Of a stretch of DNA of 64,000 nt, positions 22,736-35,640 are shown in pieces; the stretch's first letter is position 1; every line of letters begins with the position of its first letter. The notes below the pieces were generated by a model that was not told where the DNA came from, ran no database searches, and saw only the letters and a list, made by a program, of their open reading frames with translations. A program made the position numbers and the translations under genes. Source of the DNA: Saccharum officinarum (Eukaryota > Streptophyta > Magnoliopsida > Poales > Poaceae); NCBI GenBank assembly GCA_020631735.1, contig CM036191.1, positions 41,089,335-41,153,334 of the forward strand, read 5' to 3'.

Positions 22736-25663
22736 TGTAACACCCTAAATTTTTCATAATTTCAAAATAGTTAAATATGATTTATTTGTGTAATTGAGTG
22801 TGCATTCAAATATAGAAAATAATAAATATTTGTGAAATTAAAATTCATCATAAGGTTAGTTACATGTTTATGCACTCATACCGATGCATTTTATTTACTG
22901 TGGTGACTGTTTTTTTATTTCAATGCTAAAAGGGTTAAAAATCATTTGAATTTGGATTTGGAAAATCAAATTGGAAAATGAAAAGAAAATTCTATTCACT
23001 CTCCTTCACCTCCTTCCTATTCGGCCCGTTGGTCCGTTTTCCCTTTGGCCCGCGCACCTTTCCTTTCCCCTCCTCCCTTCTTTCTTGCCGGGCCGGCCCA
23101 AATCGGGCGGGCAACCGTTGCCGCGTTCCCTTCTCCCCTCTTCTGCTGACCGCCCGGGCCCGCTTGTCAGCACCTCCTCCAACCTCCCGCATCGCACGCA
23201 TGGGTGGAACCGCTGGCACCCGCGCCCACTTCGCGTCGTGGGAGCGCCCTCCCCCGCTCCCCTGCCTCTTTATAGGTGAGCCGCACCCGCTGCCGCTCCT
23301 TTTGCTGCTCTCCGCTCCATTTCCACGCGAGGAACCGAACCCACAGCGCGGCAGCGATTCATCGGAGGAGCGTTCGCCCCACCGCGTCGGCCACTGTTCC
23401 CGAGCCGCCTCTACTCCGTTGATTCCGCTCGGTGAGCTCGCCTTCATCCCCGCTTCCTCCCCATGCTGTCATTTTCTTGTTTGGTGGCTTCTAGGGCCGT
23501 TTTCTTGATCACCGGCGAGGTTCTCGCCACCAGCCATGGCGGCCACCGCGTCGGTCGTCTTCCCCACCCGCGCAAAGGGCATGGTTGTGGTCTCCATTGC
23601 CTCCGCATCATCCTGGTGCTTTCGGTTCGTCAAATCGTGCACCGTAGCGCCTTTTTGGGCAACGCCGGCGAGCTCCACGCCGCGACAATGGCGGCGCCGC
23701 TGTCTCCACCCTCAACTCTGGCGTCGCACTCTCTCCCTCTCCCTCTTTCATCTAATCATGGCCGTCCGTCTCTAGATCAACGGCCAAAAACACTCCATAC
23801 CCCTTCGCGGGTTCTTTTTCTAAAAGAGTCCCTCGACTTTTGGTAAATGTAACCTGCCGTCCTTGGCGTACTTGCAAAATTCGCATTCCCATTTTGAAAA
23901 CGTAGTTCTTCGGTTTAAATGAAAAATACGTTTCCAGATTAATTACAGAATTGCCACTGCAGTAAAACGCTTATAAAATCGTTGTTTTAGCTCCGATTCG
24001 ATCTGTTCAACTTGCGTTAGTTTCATAATTTCATGATCTACGCAATAGTGCTACTGTTAGACCTGTTAGGAGCTTTTGAATTTCTCGATTAAGTCTAGTT
24101 TAATAGCTAGCTTTTGGGACCGTAAATAGCTCGTAACTTGTGCGTTGTAACTCCGTTTTTCGTGCAATTCGCGTCGTTGTGATCGTAGCGAGACGTAGAT
24201 GATTTTGGTAAACATTTTATACAGTTTTATTTATTCTTAGTGTACTGTTCTAATCATAGTCATGTTTTGCTTGTATGTCTGCTCTGGAATGCGTGTTGTA
24301 CTTTGTGTCGTTCGAGTTCATACGGTGAGGAGTACTTTGGGAATCCGGACACGTACGAGGAGCAGCAGGACCAGCAGCAGTTTGTGAACCAAGGCAAGTA
24401 TAGCATGGGCCTACCGTGTTGTCCTATTCATTATATAATATACTCATTATGCATGTGTCTAATATTGCTCGACTATAAGGACTTCCTAGCTAATTGATGA
24501 CCTGTACCTTGATCCCTATGGGTTTTATTTGCATATGGGTAGAATGCTAGTGCTCTAACTAAACATGATCTACTCTATGACTGATAGAACCAATGGATAA
24601 ACATGATGATAACAGTGGAACTGTAGGGTAAAGGTGCAGATGATGTTGATCATGTTGCCCTAAACCCTCCGTAAGGACTTATCTGTAGGGCAAAAGCTGG
24701 GACATACAGTGCAACGTGAGAGTCATATGGCTCTGACTTTAGCTCAGTAATAGGATCTTTTCTAGCTTGTTAGAGGTTACCTGAAAGGATGCAAGAGGGG
24801 CTTGCCACTTTGGGTATAGAACTGCCTCTGTTCGGATGTGTATAGCCTGCGGGAATTGTGCCATCGAAAGGGGGGTTCTCTATATCCGCCTGTCGAGGAA
24901 ACCTTACGGCCCAAACATGTTAGAAGAGGCCTATGAAAGGCTTCATAGTGTACCCTGCCTACTCACCTTGAGAGTGTTAGGGGGTCGACAGGCCCCGGGC
25001 ATATGGGCAACACGACTCACGGGTAAAGATGCACAACCTCTGCAGAGTGTTAAAACTGTTATAACAGCCGTGCTCACGGTCACGAGCGGCCCGAAAAACT
25101 CCCAGAATAAATGGTTACTCGACATATGGATGATTGATGATGATGATGATGATGATGATATTATACTGATGCTTAATTACTCTCCTCAATTCTAGTAGCT
25201 GATCATGTGGGTTAAACGGGAGCTTAAGCATAACTTAATAATAATAATTAATAATGAAATGTTGATTTATTAAAAGTGCTAACTGCAGTCAACCGTGTCT
25301 ATCCTTTTTGAGCCTCATGAATCCTCATACTATACTTGCGGAGTACGAGTGTACTCACACTTGTTATTATTTCATTTTTGGATAAAAATCTCGGATGGGT
25401 AACAGATGACAGTTTCTACGAGGATTTCCCTGAAGAATTCTAGGTTTGGGTCAACCAGTCGGCCTTCCCTGTGGATCAGATACTTCATTCGAGAGTGTTA
25501 TTTACTTTTCCGTTTGTTATGTTAAGAACTACGTGATGTAATATCGTGATGTATGTACGTGGTGATGATACTTTTGTTAATTTGTCGGCTTATGTGTGCG
25601 ACTATTCCTGGGGCGCACATAAGATGTATGCACTCTATATTATCCTTTAATTGGAGTGTGACA
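22736..25663. mobile_element. Solo LTR, 2.93 kb, with 5-bp target duplication CTGAT
   Basis: It starts TGTAACACCCTAAATTT and ends GGAGTGTGACA; both sides carry CTGAT (22731-22735 and 25664-25668). There are no internal genes, PBS or PPT, so this is a solo LTR left by LTR-LTR recombination. A GC-rich promoter-like part has a TATA-like CTTTATAGG at 23270, and there is a (GAT)n run near 25136. Open frames at 22971-23846 fall in GC-rich sequence and have no recognisable domain. LTR length and TGTAACACCC...GTGACA ends suggest a Tekay/Del-type chromovirus; that is inference. Confidence 0.85.
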
Positions 25664-25668
25664 CTGAT

Positions 25669-26289
25669 GATGATGCGGAGGCGGTGGATGCGGAAAGTGC
25701 GGCTGGGGAGGTGCATGGAAAGGAAATGGCCTCGGATGGCTATCGTAGTAGCCCCGTGCAGAGAAAGACATGCGTCCTCTCTGGATGCCACTTGACGACT
25801 CTCCATGTTCCTACGGATGATAGTTAGCAAAATTACATGTTCCCCATGGGGCATCTGTCTCCCACGGTTCTCCTACTGAAGTGTTAGTCTCAAAAGGAAT
25901 ACTATCCTCCTAAGGCTGGTGATGTGTATGTGTTGGTCTAGCCCGATCAAAACTGAAGTAACTAGTGAAAGCTGGCTCTGGAGCAGTAACATCCTCTCCC
26001 TGATATCTAGGACTTTCATTTCTAGTCATTCTGGCAGGACTCCTACCTACTGCTTTCCCTGGTTTCTGCACATCAAATGTAAAGTTTTCCACGAAATACA
26101 GACCAAGGTTCTGGTCTGGCAGCTCAAATTCATTTATGAAACTTTTATAATACATCATTATTTTTCTATTTTTTTAAGTATATGAGCTTGGCTAAAGAAA
26201 TAATAATCAATAATACGACGTGGAGTAGAAACATAAATAACAACAGCATTATCCAAAAGTCCCAATCCCGTAGCAATTCTAGTCACCCA
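25669..26289. other. Internal Athila-like sequence between solo LTR and ORF-1-like gene
   Basis: It continues the host element interrupted at 22735. Low-complexity Gly/Pro/Arg-type translations on the minus strand (25669-25910) probably form the C-terminal tail of the ORF at 26290-26991, but stops intervene. No separate gene is recognised. Confidence 0.4.
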
Positions 26290-26991
26290 TCAAGTGCTTG
26301 TAACCGCTCCTCTTTTCAAATTAGGAATAGTCAACCAATAATGAGCCATCAATTTAATAGGTGAAAACTTTTCTTTCTTAGTCATGATGTTCATTATGAT
26401 GAGTTCTTCCATTCTAGCAATTCTAAAATCCTCTCTAAAGAACATGGTAACACCTAGCCATTTATGCATGAATCTCAAAGTGGGATTATTAATTTCATCA
26501 GTGCATGGTTTGGTGCAAATATTTTCTCCAGAAATATCTTTCCAGAAGCGGGTTCTATCATAATCAGGTATAGCATCATCTATGTCCAAATTACATGACT
26601 CATGGAATTTTAAGAGATTACTAAATTTTTTCCAAGTGAGAGTAAACTCTTGATTAAATAATCTAAAATTAATATCATCATTTCTTAGCTCAAGAGTGCA
26701 CAGAAATTTGATAGTGAGCAATTTACAACCTTCCTCGTTTAAAAACCAATCATCCTCCCATCCTACATTACAAAAAATAAGATCGAATTTAGAGTCCATA
26801 CCTATTTTCTCTAGGAGGTTGGCGTTGATAAGCGGTGTAGCTGTGAACTCCTTGTCCTTCAGGGCCTCAAAAATTGCTTTCTCCCAGTCAACTTGAAGCT
26901 TGATTTGGCTCTCCCGGACAAGAGTGTAGCTCTCGGAATGTTGACGTAAAGACGGTCTCCTAGCAACATGGGATGGTGGATCAACTTCCAT
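26290..26991 (-). pseudogene. ATHILA ORF-1-like protein
   Basis: An uninterrupted 233-codon frame. The region from residue ~90 to ~215, with FLCTLELRND, FNQEFTLTWKKFSNLL, NPTLRFMHKWLGVTMFFRED and KFSPIKLMAHYWL, resembles the ATHILA ORF-1 / putative plant transposon protein family (PF03078-like) found in Athila-type elements. Here it lies 3' of gag-protease where RT and integrase should be, so the element carries this ORF in place of pol. The stop after residue 233 may be premature, since weak similarity seems to continue leftwards. The molecular role of this family is unknown. Confidence 0.6.
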
Positions 26992-28135
26992 CTCGGAGTC
27001 AGCTCTAGAAGAGCCTGCCTAAGATGAAGTTGGGCTTCTTGTGGAACGGAACATCATAGAGCGAAGAACACTCATAGCTCCTCTCACAAACTTGCTCATC
27101 CTTGCTGCACAAAATAAACACAATCAAACAAAACTAGTGGAGAATATGAAGGGTTAGAAAATAAATATCAGAGGTTAGCCATCCAAAAGTTAGTCATCCA
27201 GGAGTCAATTGTTCATGTTGGAAATTTTAAATTCAACTCTCCTAGATTCTTGATTAAGTGGGCAGCACCTACCCTCTAATAATTAATTCCTTTAATCAAA
27301 TTTCAGCAGAACTTCCACTCTTTCTCTCTCATATACTTCCACAAAAATTCACCAAAACTTTCTCTACTCTTCTCTCACTCAAAATTCACCCAAACTAAAG
27401 TTTTTGGAACCTGAATTCTCTAAATGGAATTATGAACTGAGGTATGCAAACTTGAGTTTGTGTGGATGAGTTAGAGAGGTAGGAATGCAACCTTTTTATA
27501 GCAGAGGAAAATGGAGGCCGGGCAGCCTGTGCATGGGGCCGGCCAGCCTCACCCCTTGGCTTCTTGCTCTCTCCACTTCCTGGTGTTCCCTCTGGCTTAA
27601 GCACGATTCAAAATCATGGTCCTTAGGTGCTCTTTCGGTGCAAAAGGTGACAGGTGAATTGGATGATAGTGCATGCATGAATTATGCATGGTGGATGGTA
27701 ATGGAGAGTGGGTGAGATGGTGATATGAGATGAAATATGTGGGTCCCATGTGTCTCCCGTATAAATACCATATAGACACACAAGTATGCAAAACAAAAAT
27801 GCTTTTATGAATCTACAAAAGATAAGAATTCTAATGATGGTATTTTTATATTTTTCTGCCACCACGGTGAATATTACTTACGGGGGAATTTACCTCTAGT
27901 AAATATTATTTACATGGGGCTTGATTTTTCTGATTTTTATTTTTATTTTTATTTTTATTTTATGTAAGAATATTAAAATTAAAATGCATATGAAAAACTA
28001 AAGTAAATATGGATAACTACCGAGTTACCTCCTGGCGAAGGTTCGGGATTTTTAAGTCCGCCAAATCTAGACTTTTCCAAATTCTTATTATTCTGTGGGA
28101 GTGTCAATCAGTCCTGAGGATGGTGATCCTGGTGA
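26992..28135. other. Non-coding internal region of the Athila-like element
   Basis: AT-rich, with a T-rich/ATTTTT stretch at 27926-27962. The segment 'aactaccgagttacctcctggcgaaggttc' (28016-28045) has a counterpart at 34740-34770 downstream of the second protease, which supports common ancestry of the two elements. The short open frames here show no recognisable domain. Confidence 0.5.
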
Positions 28136-28636
28136 CTATTCTTCTTCCACTTCACTTATCTTCTCAACAGTGATGAACTCAGATCTTGGTTTGAATGGAA
28201 AACATTCTTCTCTTTCGTTGATGTTGAATTTGACTTCTCTAAGTCCGACATTAATGTGGGCATTTGTTGTACTTAGAAAGGGTCTTCCAAGGATGAGTGG
28301 TACCTTCGAGTTGGGGTGCATGTCCAAAACCACAAAGTCGACTGGTACGAAGAATTCTCTGATATTTACTGGAATGTCCTCGGCAATTCCCATCGGATAT
28401 TGAATTGATTGATCTGCTAGGTGTAGGCACATTGATGTTGGTACAAGCTTAGAATGATGAAGCTTGTCGAAGACTGCCTTGGGCACCGCACTGACACTTG
28501 CTCCAAGGTCACAAAGCGCATCGTTGAAATATTGATCTCCAATTGAGCATTCAATAGTGGGGCATCCTGGATCCTTCTTTTTGACAAATGAAATGTTGAG
28601 GATAACCGTACTATACTCTTCTGTTAGCTTGATCAC
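28136..28636 (-). pseudogene. Athila-type retropepsin (gag-protease unit 1)
   Basis: A 166-codon open frame holds a complete retropepsin fold: active site ALCDLGASVSAVP, then FVVLDMHPNSKVPLILGRPFLSTTNAHINV. The DLGAS variant (Leu in place of Thr/Ser) and the LGRPFL block are typical of Athila elements. No RT frame follows downstream. The upstream frame is separated from gag by stops between 28637 and 28897. Confidence 0.85.
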
Positions 28637-28897
28637 TTCAGTGGATGGCAGTGGTCATTTTTGTTGAGAATGTCTCTTAAATACTTTGCATAGGTAGGTG
28701 CCTACATAGCATCTAATAGAGGAATATTGACATGTAATTTTTGAATCACTTCAACAAACTTATTGAGTTGATCATCTGATTTATCTTTTTCGAATTCTAT
28801 GTGGAAACGGTATGAGATTGGTGTCATGAAAATCTTGTTGAAACTTTGGCATTGGGGGATTCATTTTTTCAACTCCATCATCCTTCTTTTCTTTTGG

Positions 28898-30081
28898 TTA
28901 CACTAGTGTTGCCTGTCTCCTCTCTGTCCCTTTTGGATATGGGGGATCTTGAGTGGTTTTGCCACCTCTAGTGGTGATAGCTTGAGCCTGCTTAGGGTTG
29001 GTGGCACAAGGCAAAGCAGCAACCAATTGTGCTAATTTGGTTTCTATTTTCTTATTGTGTTCAAATTGATTTTTCATAGCAAAAGAAAAGTCATCCAATT
29101 TTGCATCTATCTTCTCTAAGATTTTATCATTAGAAAAAAGTTTCATGGCAATGTTGCTACTCACCCTAGCTTGATCTACGATCAAATCTCTTAAAGGTGG
29201 TTTAAATTCAAAATTAGAAGAATTGCCTGAGTACTTACCTTGATAAGTGGATTGTTTCTGTTGATTCCACCTTGCTTTCGCTGTGTGGAAGAATTGTTGA
29301 TGATGTTGATATTCTTTGGTTCATCTGAAAATTCATTCCTGAGATAGTCTTGATATGCATCTTGAATAGCTTGATGATCTTTCTTAAATGTGGCTCATTG
29401 ATCTTGCCAACCCAAAAGTACATCCATCTTTGTTGATAGTGCACACACTTCTTCTGAAGCTTCTTCAATCTGGCGAGAAAGTTGAACATTGTCTTGAATC
29501 TAGCTCTGATTCTCAGCTATCTTGCTCAATAAAGTTTTGGCTTTTGAAACAATGAGTGACATGAATGATCATTCAGCAGTGGCATCTAATTGCTCACAAC
29601 TCCTTTGAGTTAATCCATGGTAGAATCCTTGAATGAGCAACCAGTCCTCCATTCCATGGTGTGGACATTCTGAGATATACTCCTAAAAATATTCCCATGC
29701 CTCTGAAATGGTTTCTCCTTTTTGTTGCTGAAAATTGCAAATCTTTCCTCTTAAGGCATTGGTTTTGCCTACCGAGAAGAACTTTAGTAGAAAAGCCTTT
29801 GAACAATTGTCCCAAGTCTTTATGTTGTCTTTGTTGGAATAGAACCACTTCTTCGCTCTTCCATCCAGTACGATGTTTTGGTCAACGTCCTTGATGATGA
29901 TGGTGCTTCCAATCTGCAAGGAATCCCGCAGATGGTGCTTTCCATTGAATGTAGTAGCTTGAACCATGTTGATAAGGCTTGGCTCGAGCTCAAACTCAAG
30001 GTTGTTCATCTCCAGTTTTGGTCCTGTACGAATGTTCTTGATACTTGGAGCAAATAACTCAAGTAAGGTCTTGTCACCCAC
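28898..30081 (-). pseudogene. Athila-type gag (unit 1)
   Basis: Begins near 30081 with a short N-terminus, then the conserved block FELEPSLINMVQ and a retrotransposon-gag core (WDNCSKAFLLKFFSVGKTNALRGKICNFQQQKGETISEAWEYF, 29683-29850). It continues in shifted frames (29594-29848, 29235-29489) to the C-terminal NKKIETKLAQLVAALP segment at 29010-29070. Frameshifts and stops mean no intact capsid protein. A tRNA-Asp-type PBS lies upstream at 30291. Confidence 0.85.
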
Positions 30082-30290
30082 AACTTCACTATTGGTGTTG
30101 ATCCTCTTGGTTGGTTGAGTTGAAAATTGATGAATTAATGAATCACAACCAAACCTATACTACCCTACATAAGATTGAACAAACAGAACAAATGTAGTAA
30201 GCCTGCCAAGACAGAGATACTGGTTATGATTTTTATCTATAAGTAAACTCTTTCAAATAGCCATTAAAAATTTCCTAAAAAGCTAAGCTT

Positions 30291-30309
30291 CCCCAGCAAC
30301 GGTGCGAGA
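30291..30309 (-). promoter_or_regulatory. Degenerate primer-binding site (tRNA-Asp type), unit 1
   Basis: On the minus strand CGCACCGTTGCTGGGGA resembles the Athila PBS for tRNA-Asp (TGGCGCCGTTGCCGGGGA) with a few changes. It sits between an LTR end (GTCAACA, 30316-30322 complement) and gag. Confidence 0.65.
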
Positions 30310-30315
30310 AATGTT

Positions 30316-30950
30316 TGTTGACATTTCTTAGCATCGCTTAATGTTAAGTTGTCATCCCTAACACGACACCAGAAATGTGGTTGCACTTATGATCATGACA
30401 CTTACTCAAAATATAGAATAAAGGTTATCCGCAAGTGCACAGATAAAATACACCTGATGTAGCTTTTCACCTGAGAATGTTCCAGGTATCATTATTTATA
30501 ATTTTACCATTGGAAAGCTTAGATAGGAAGTAGCAAGAATAATATGACTAGAAAGAATAACATACTTATGAGAAAGATCAAATAACCACTCTAATCTTAG
30601 CAGGGGTAAGACAATAGATAAATGATAAATCATAAATGAGATAAATGAGAATTCTAGAACTAGAGAGAGAGAGTCATAATTCAAGTAGAGTGATGAGGAG
30701 ATAAGTCAAGAGATAAGATTCCTAAGTTATTTCTATTTACCTAGTCTTTTGCACACTCTAGCCATACACTCTCATCTATAGTACAATTAATACTTCATCA
30801 TGCATAAGGAACACTCCAAAGGAAATCAAGAACATAACAATCATTCCCCTAGAACGAAGGGCAGTTCTACTTGGCCTATAAAAGGGGCGTGGAATACAGA
30901 GGACTATTGACGTTTCTTAGCGTCATTACTAAGAATAGGTATAAAACTCA
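30316..30950 (-). mobile_element. LTR remnant/leader between two Athila primer sites
   Basis: The left edge has an LTR 3' end (minus strand ...AAATGTCAACA). The stretch contains the conserved leader-like 'gttatccgcaagtgcac' (30425) and a second end-like copy 'tattgacgtttcttagcgtc' (30907). No LTR start matching block B was found on the right, so the LTR is truncated, probably by the neighbouring element. It has no coding sequence. Confidence 0.45.
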
Positions 30951-30968
30951 TCCCCAGCAACGGCACAA
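30951..30968 (-). promoter_or_regulatory. Second primer-binding site (tRNA-Asp type)
   Basis: TGTGCCGTTGCTGGGGA on the minus strand lies ten bases beyond the LTR end CCAACA at 30978. It matches the Athila PBS pattern, and shows that the LTR at 30978-32632 has 5'-LTR context on its left side. Confidence 0.6.
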
Positions 30969-30977
30969 GAACTGCCT

Positions 30978-32632
30978 TGTTGGCATTTCCTAATATCCCC
31001 GTTAGGACTGGTGTATCCTAGTGACAATACTAGAGAATGTCAACCGATAGGCCTTTACATTTACAGAGGTTATCCACAAGCGCATGGATCTATCATTGTA
31101 GCATTTCACCTGGAAGTATTCAGGGTATTGTTATTTATATTTAGCTAAAGAAGGCTTGATAACAGAACTGGCTAACAAGTATATGAGCATAGCATGATAT
31201 GCATGTGATGATATCCAAATGTTCATAACAGGGGCAATTGAATCATAGTTTTAAGATAGTGGAAACACACATAGGTACACCTACTCCTAATCTAGACAAG
31301 GTTCCTCTCTCTCAGGAATAAGAATAAAAGAACAACCTATGAGTAGTGGGGGTTCTAATATAGTTTGATTGCTATGAACAAAGCTAACATACATGTGCAT
31401 GAGCAAAGTTACTGATATGTGTGTTGGATCAGGAGACTATCGAGTACTAGTCTGCCAGCAACCTCAAATAGCTTCTTTAGACTCCTACACCCTAGCCTAA
31501 CGTGGGGGGGTTACAAAGGATGGACAGGGCTATCACCACCTGCCACCTACCCCTACATACCGTGGACTAGGAAATGTATTCACTCACCACCATATATTTG
31601 GGCACCTCACCTGCATATACAATGACTACCCAAGTCCCCCTGGGTCCCCGACCCTATGGATTAAAAGGTAAGAGACTAGGGCATACCTGAAAGCATGATA
31701 AACCACCTTCCCACACATAAGCAAAACTACTCATGACATATATGTAAGTGATGCACATTGGTTATCTAAGTATATGAAATACATGTAGACTATAGACTAG
31801 TCTACACATATCAAATACACTAATTAGCCTTATTCCACTCATATATGAAATACTCATAACACATACACTATAGACTAGTATACATGTCATGAGCATATCA
31901 ATATAAGGATACTCTAAGCCATAGCAACAACTATATGAATATAAGGATAGGGCAATATGGTAAGGCATGATGATCATAAGGATGATAAGATCAACTTTAT
32001 TCTCACCAATTCTCACCAAGGAGCCAAGGCCTCCTTGACAGCTTCTCCACTACTATTCTAACCTAATCTAGTAGAATTGGGGTAGAGGGAGAGAGAGGAG
32101 CTCCTTGGAGCTAGAGGGAGAGAGGAGAGTGAGAGGAGTGGAGTAGAGGTGTTGAGTGTGGTGTGTGTGTGAGTGGGGGTCTCCTCCTCATATAGGGGTG
32201 TGGGCAGGCTCCCTGCTGTCCAGATACAGCGAACCCATGCCTGCACCATCATCACTGCATTTAATGCAGTCTGTGGGAGCGAGGAAGGATGAGGCCATGC
32301 CACGGGGGCCGCGACAGCGCCTAGAGCACGCGCGTGCCTGGGCTGGCTCCCCTTGGGCCTGTCCTCGCGTCGCTGCTTCTCCTCTAGGCCTGGATCACCG
32401 TGGGGTGGTGTGCTTGGTCCAATTTTGCTCTAGGATGGCTAGCTCTCTCTATTCTCCTTGCGCATTTCTCCCTCTGTTGCGCCTATTTCCATCCTTGTTT
32501 TGATATTCCTGTAAATCTGAGGGTATATCTGGAAACAAGGCAATATCATATGTATATGTGTATATTAATATTAATTCTTTCCTTTTTGGATGTTTATTGG
32601 CAGTATAATTTCCTAGTTAAGGACCACCAACA
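30978..32632 (-). mobile_element. Athila-like LTR, 1.66 kb, flanked by both PBS and PPT
   Basis: Minus-strand start TGTTGG at 32632 and end CCAACA at 30978 form 6-bp inverted ends. A TATA-like CCTATATGAGG lies at about 32188-32198. On the right is a purine tract (CCTTGGGGGAGCA, 32633-32645), so it is the 3' LTR of the gag-protease unit at 34.8-36.9 kb. On the left is a PBS, the context of a 5' LTR. Apart from GC-rich U3 noise it has no coding potential. Confidence 0.65.
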
Positions 32633-32645
32633 TGCTCCCCCAAGG

Positions 32646-34803
32646 TTACCCTTTGCTTGTCCTCGAGCAAAAGCTAAGACATTGGTTGTTGATCAGGAGT
32701 TGCTACAATGCCAATTACGTTTCAAATATGCATAGATTATAACAAAGTTTTCTACCGCAATTTGAATGAATTGGCTAATTTGCTTACCCATGTATTACCT
32801 TGCAGCTTGTGGAGCTTTTCGGCCTTCTCTGTCATGGGTAGTTTGCAAAACAGAATAGATACATAGATTTGCTTATCATCTGCACTTTCGATTGACTATC
32901 ATTCCAGAGGTTTTGAAAGTTTTTATAAGATAATGTAGTTCCTCAAATGATACACTCAATCACTCAAAGTGTATATGTTTTCCTTACCAAAGGCTTTTGA
33001 CTTTGCCTTTCTTTTATCCTTCCAACTATGGGATGTATATGTGGAGTTTTGGGTAAGGATAAAAGTGGCCTACTTGCATCATGTCATGTTGCTAAGTCAA
33101 AAACCGGACCATAGGAGAGACTAGTCATACACTTTGATCAAGATTGTGCAAGTGAATATTTTTGTGTTTTATGAACTCATATGTTTTTACCTTTCTCCTT
33201 TTGAGATCTTTCGAGAGCTTGGGCTATCCTCACTTTTTGGTGGGTACACGTGTACCCTTTTTTCTCTTAGGCGGGTGTCATAGCACCACTTGTTTTATGC
33301 TCTCATTTTTTTAGCACATACCTTTTTGGTATGGCATCTTTTCTGGCTCATGCTACTTTGGCATGGCATCTTTTATTTATAGCCTAAACTCTTTCTGATC
33401 AGTTCTGAAGGAAAAGTTTTGACATAGAGTTTTTATTTTATAAAGTGTACGTGAACCTTGATCATGGGTGCATGAAAAGAATCTCAACATTGGTCACAAC
33501 AACTTGACAAAGCTCACCATGAAAATAAGTAGCATATGACTAAGGTTTGAATATGAATGTGTCATATGGCTTTGGTAGGAATTTTGATCATTGACGAACT
33601 TTTGATTTTAAGTTTTGAAAATAAAATCTCCAGATGATAAGTCTTTCTTAGGATCACTTGCTACCCACAAGATTTAGGTTTTTAGGATAAGCATGTTTTA
33701 GCCAACAAACTCAAACATTGGAGAAAGCTAAACTATAAGCTAGGCATAGTATGAAATATAATGCAGAGCAACTATTCATCATTTCAACAAGGATAGAATC
33801 AGCATTTCTAGAGCACATATGTATGGAGTGGAATTTGTTTATTTATTTTATTTTATTTATTCCTAATAATAATACTAATAATATTTTTATTTTGATTTTC
33901 TATGCAAGTGAATAAGCAAACATGCAACAGAAAATAAATTGTTAGAAATCAAATATGCAATGCAACCATACCTGAGCGGGGCCCTCCCCTAAGCTAGCTT
34001 GAAGCAAGGTGGCTTGACGAAGACTCCGAAGGCATGTAATTTATGTATTTTTAAATTTTATGTTTTAAGCTTGACTTATGCTTAGCAAAATTTGGAACAG
34101 TGATCAAATCAAGTGATTTGCTTAATTTGACCAAGGTAAACTATTCAACCTAGGCATCGTGCTTAATTTGAAAGTTCATGAAAACATGAGTTGATGAATC
34201 ATATTTTCAAACCAAAGTTTTACCTAGTATAAGCAAGAGTTTATTCAAAGCAGCAAATATTTTTGGTTTGGCTAAGATTTCAAAGTTTTATACTTGGCAT
34301 ATTTTAGAACAATGATCAAATTTGAAATTTAATCAAGGTAGGCATTCTAACCATAGCATATGCTAGATTAAAAGACCTATGGACCATGATGGGAAAACCA
34401 TGTTCCAAACTATAACATGGTTTATATAAGACTCTAAACTTCTTAACCAAATTTTATCAAGTTAAAACATTTTTGCTTTCATACCATATATAACCGATCT
34501 AGCTCCATGATCATACTAAGGACTTAGCATGACTATGGTAGGTTCATATTCCAAGCACCATGCTTGCATTACGAACCTATGGGGTGGAGATGGTGTAAGC
34601 ATCACTCCCCCAAGCTAAATGATTCTATACAGATGAATTTTTTTAGATTTTCTAAAAGCAGTAAATGTTTTTATTGTTTTTATTTTTATCATTACTATTA
34701 TACTAGTAATGTTTTATTTAATTGTAGAAAGTAAAAGATAACTACCGTTTACTTGCGGCGAGGGTTCATTCCTTTTAAGTCCTATGAACAAGACTTCCCC
34801 GCT
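32646..34803. other. Non-coding 3' internal region of the second Athila-like unit
   Basis: AT-rich and without a believable gene. It parallels 20885-22450: purine-tract-like CTCCCCTAAGCT (33989) and CTCCCCCAAGCTAAA (34605), ATT/TAAT-rich runs (33840-33895, 34680-34730), and 'aactaccg...cttgcggcgagggttc' before the protease unit. Confidence 0.55.
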
Positions 34804-35640
34804 TCATGGATTGCTTGATGAAGGGTTTTCCGTACCCAGGGGAGTGGGTATGGATTTCTCCTTGGGCACCCATACCTTCTGGATCTTTGGCGGTGTCGGT
34901 GTGGTAGTGGACTTCGGAGCTTCCTTAGGTGGTCTCTCCACCTTGTTTTTAGAAGGCGGAGGCACAACCTTCGAACTTACCTTTTTGGGCTTGTTTGTCT
35001 TCTTCTTTTGCTCCAGCCTCTTCTTCTTGAGGCTATCCACCAACTGAGGTTGAATTTCAACCTCAGCTATGCCCTATTGATTTGGACCACATTTGATTCA
35101 AATCATGGAGCATTGTTCTGGCTGTGCCTGCAAAACAGGGGTACACTTCTTTTTCCCAGCTTGCTTGCTTTTGGGTTGGTTATACATTTTGTATCCAATG
35201 AATGGACACGTTAGTATTCTATCCTGAATTCGAAAGCGAGCGAACCCCGTTCCCACATGTAACTCTGCATGTGTGGTGTATAGGAACGGTCTCCCCAGAA
35301 GGAGAGGTACTTCCCTGTTCGGCCCCATGTTAACGACGATGAAGTCGGTGGGGACGTATTGGTCTTGTACTCTTACCAGTATGTCTCGTACTATCCCCAC
35401 CGGCCTCTTTGTGGATTGGTCCGCCATCTGCATTCGGAAGTCTGCGGGGTCCAACGGACCTCCCAGAACTTCATCAAATGTTACCTTCGACATGACGTTG
35501 ATGCTAGCGCCAAGGTCAAAATAGGCGTTGTTGATGACGTGCAGACCAATGCCTATGGAGATTGTCAGGCGGCCTGGGTCTTCTTTCTTGGTGATGAAAG
35601 GCGAGTCTACTATGTAGCCATGCCTTTTCTAGAACCTGCG
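34804..35640 (-). pseudogene. Athila-type retropepsin with basic tail (unit 2)
   Basis: Protease core at 35130-35560: active site FDLGASINVM, then DFIVVNMGPNREVPLLLGRPFLYTTHAELHVG. It is followed in the same frame, past stops at 35098 and nearby, by a Lys/Pro-rich tail (LKKKRLEQKKKTNKPKK) ending at 34804. The basic tail may bind nucleic acid; that is inference. As in unit 1, no RT or integrase follows, so this is a non-autonomous gag-protease element. Confidence 0.8.

Noticed and set aside
22971..23846. Overlapping GC-rich frames as host exons
   Set aside because: They lie inside the solo LTR bounded by a target duplication; no recognisable protein.
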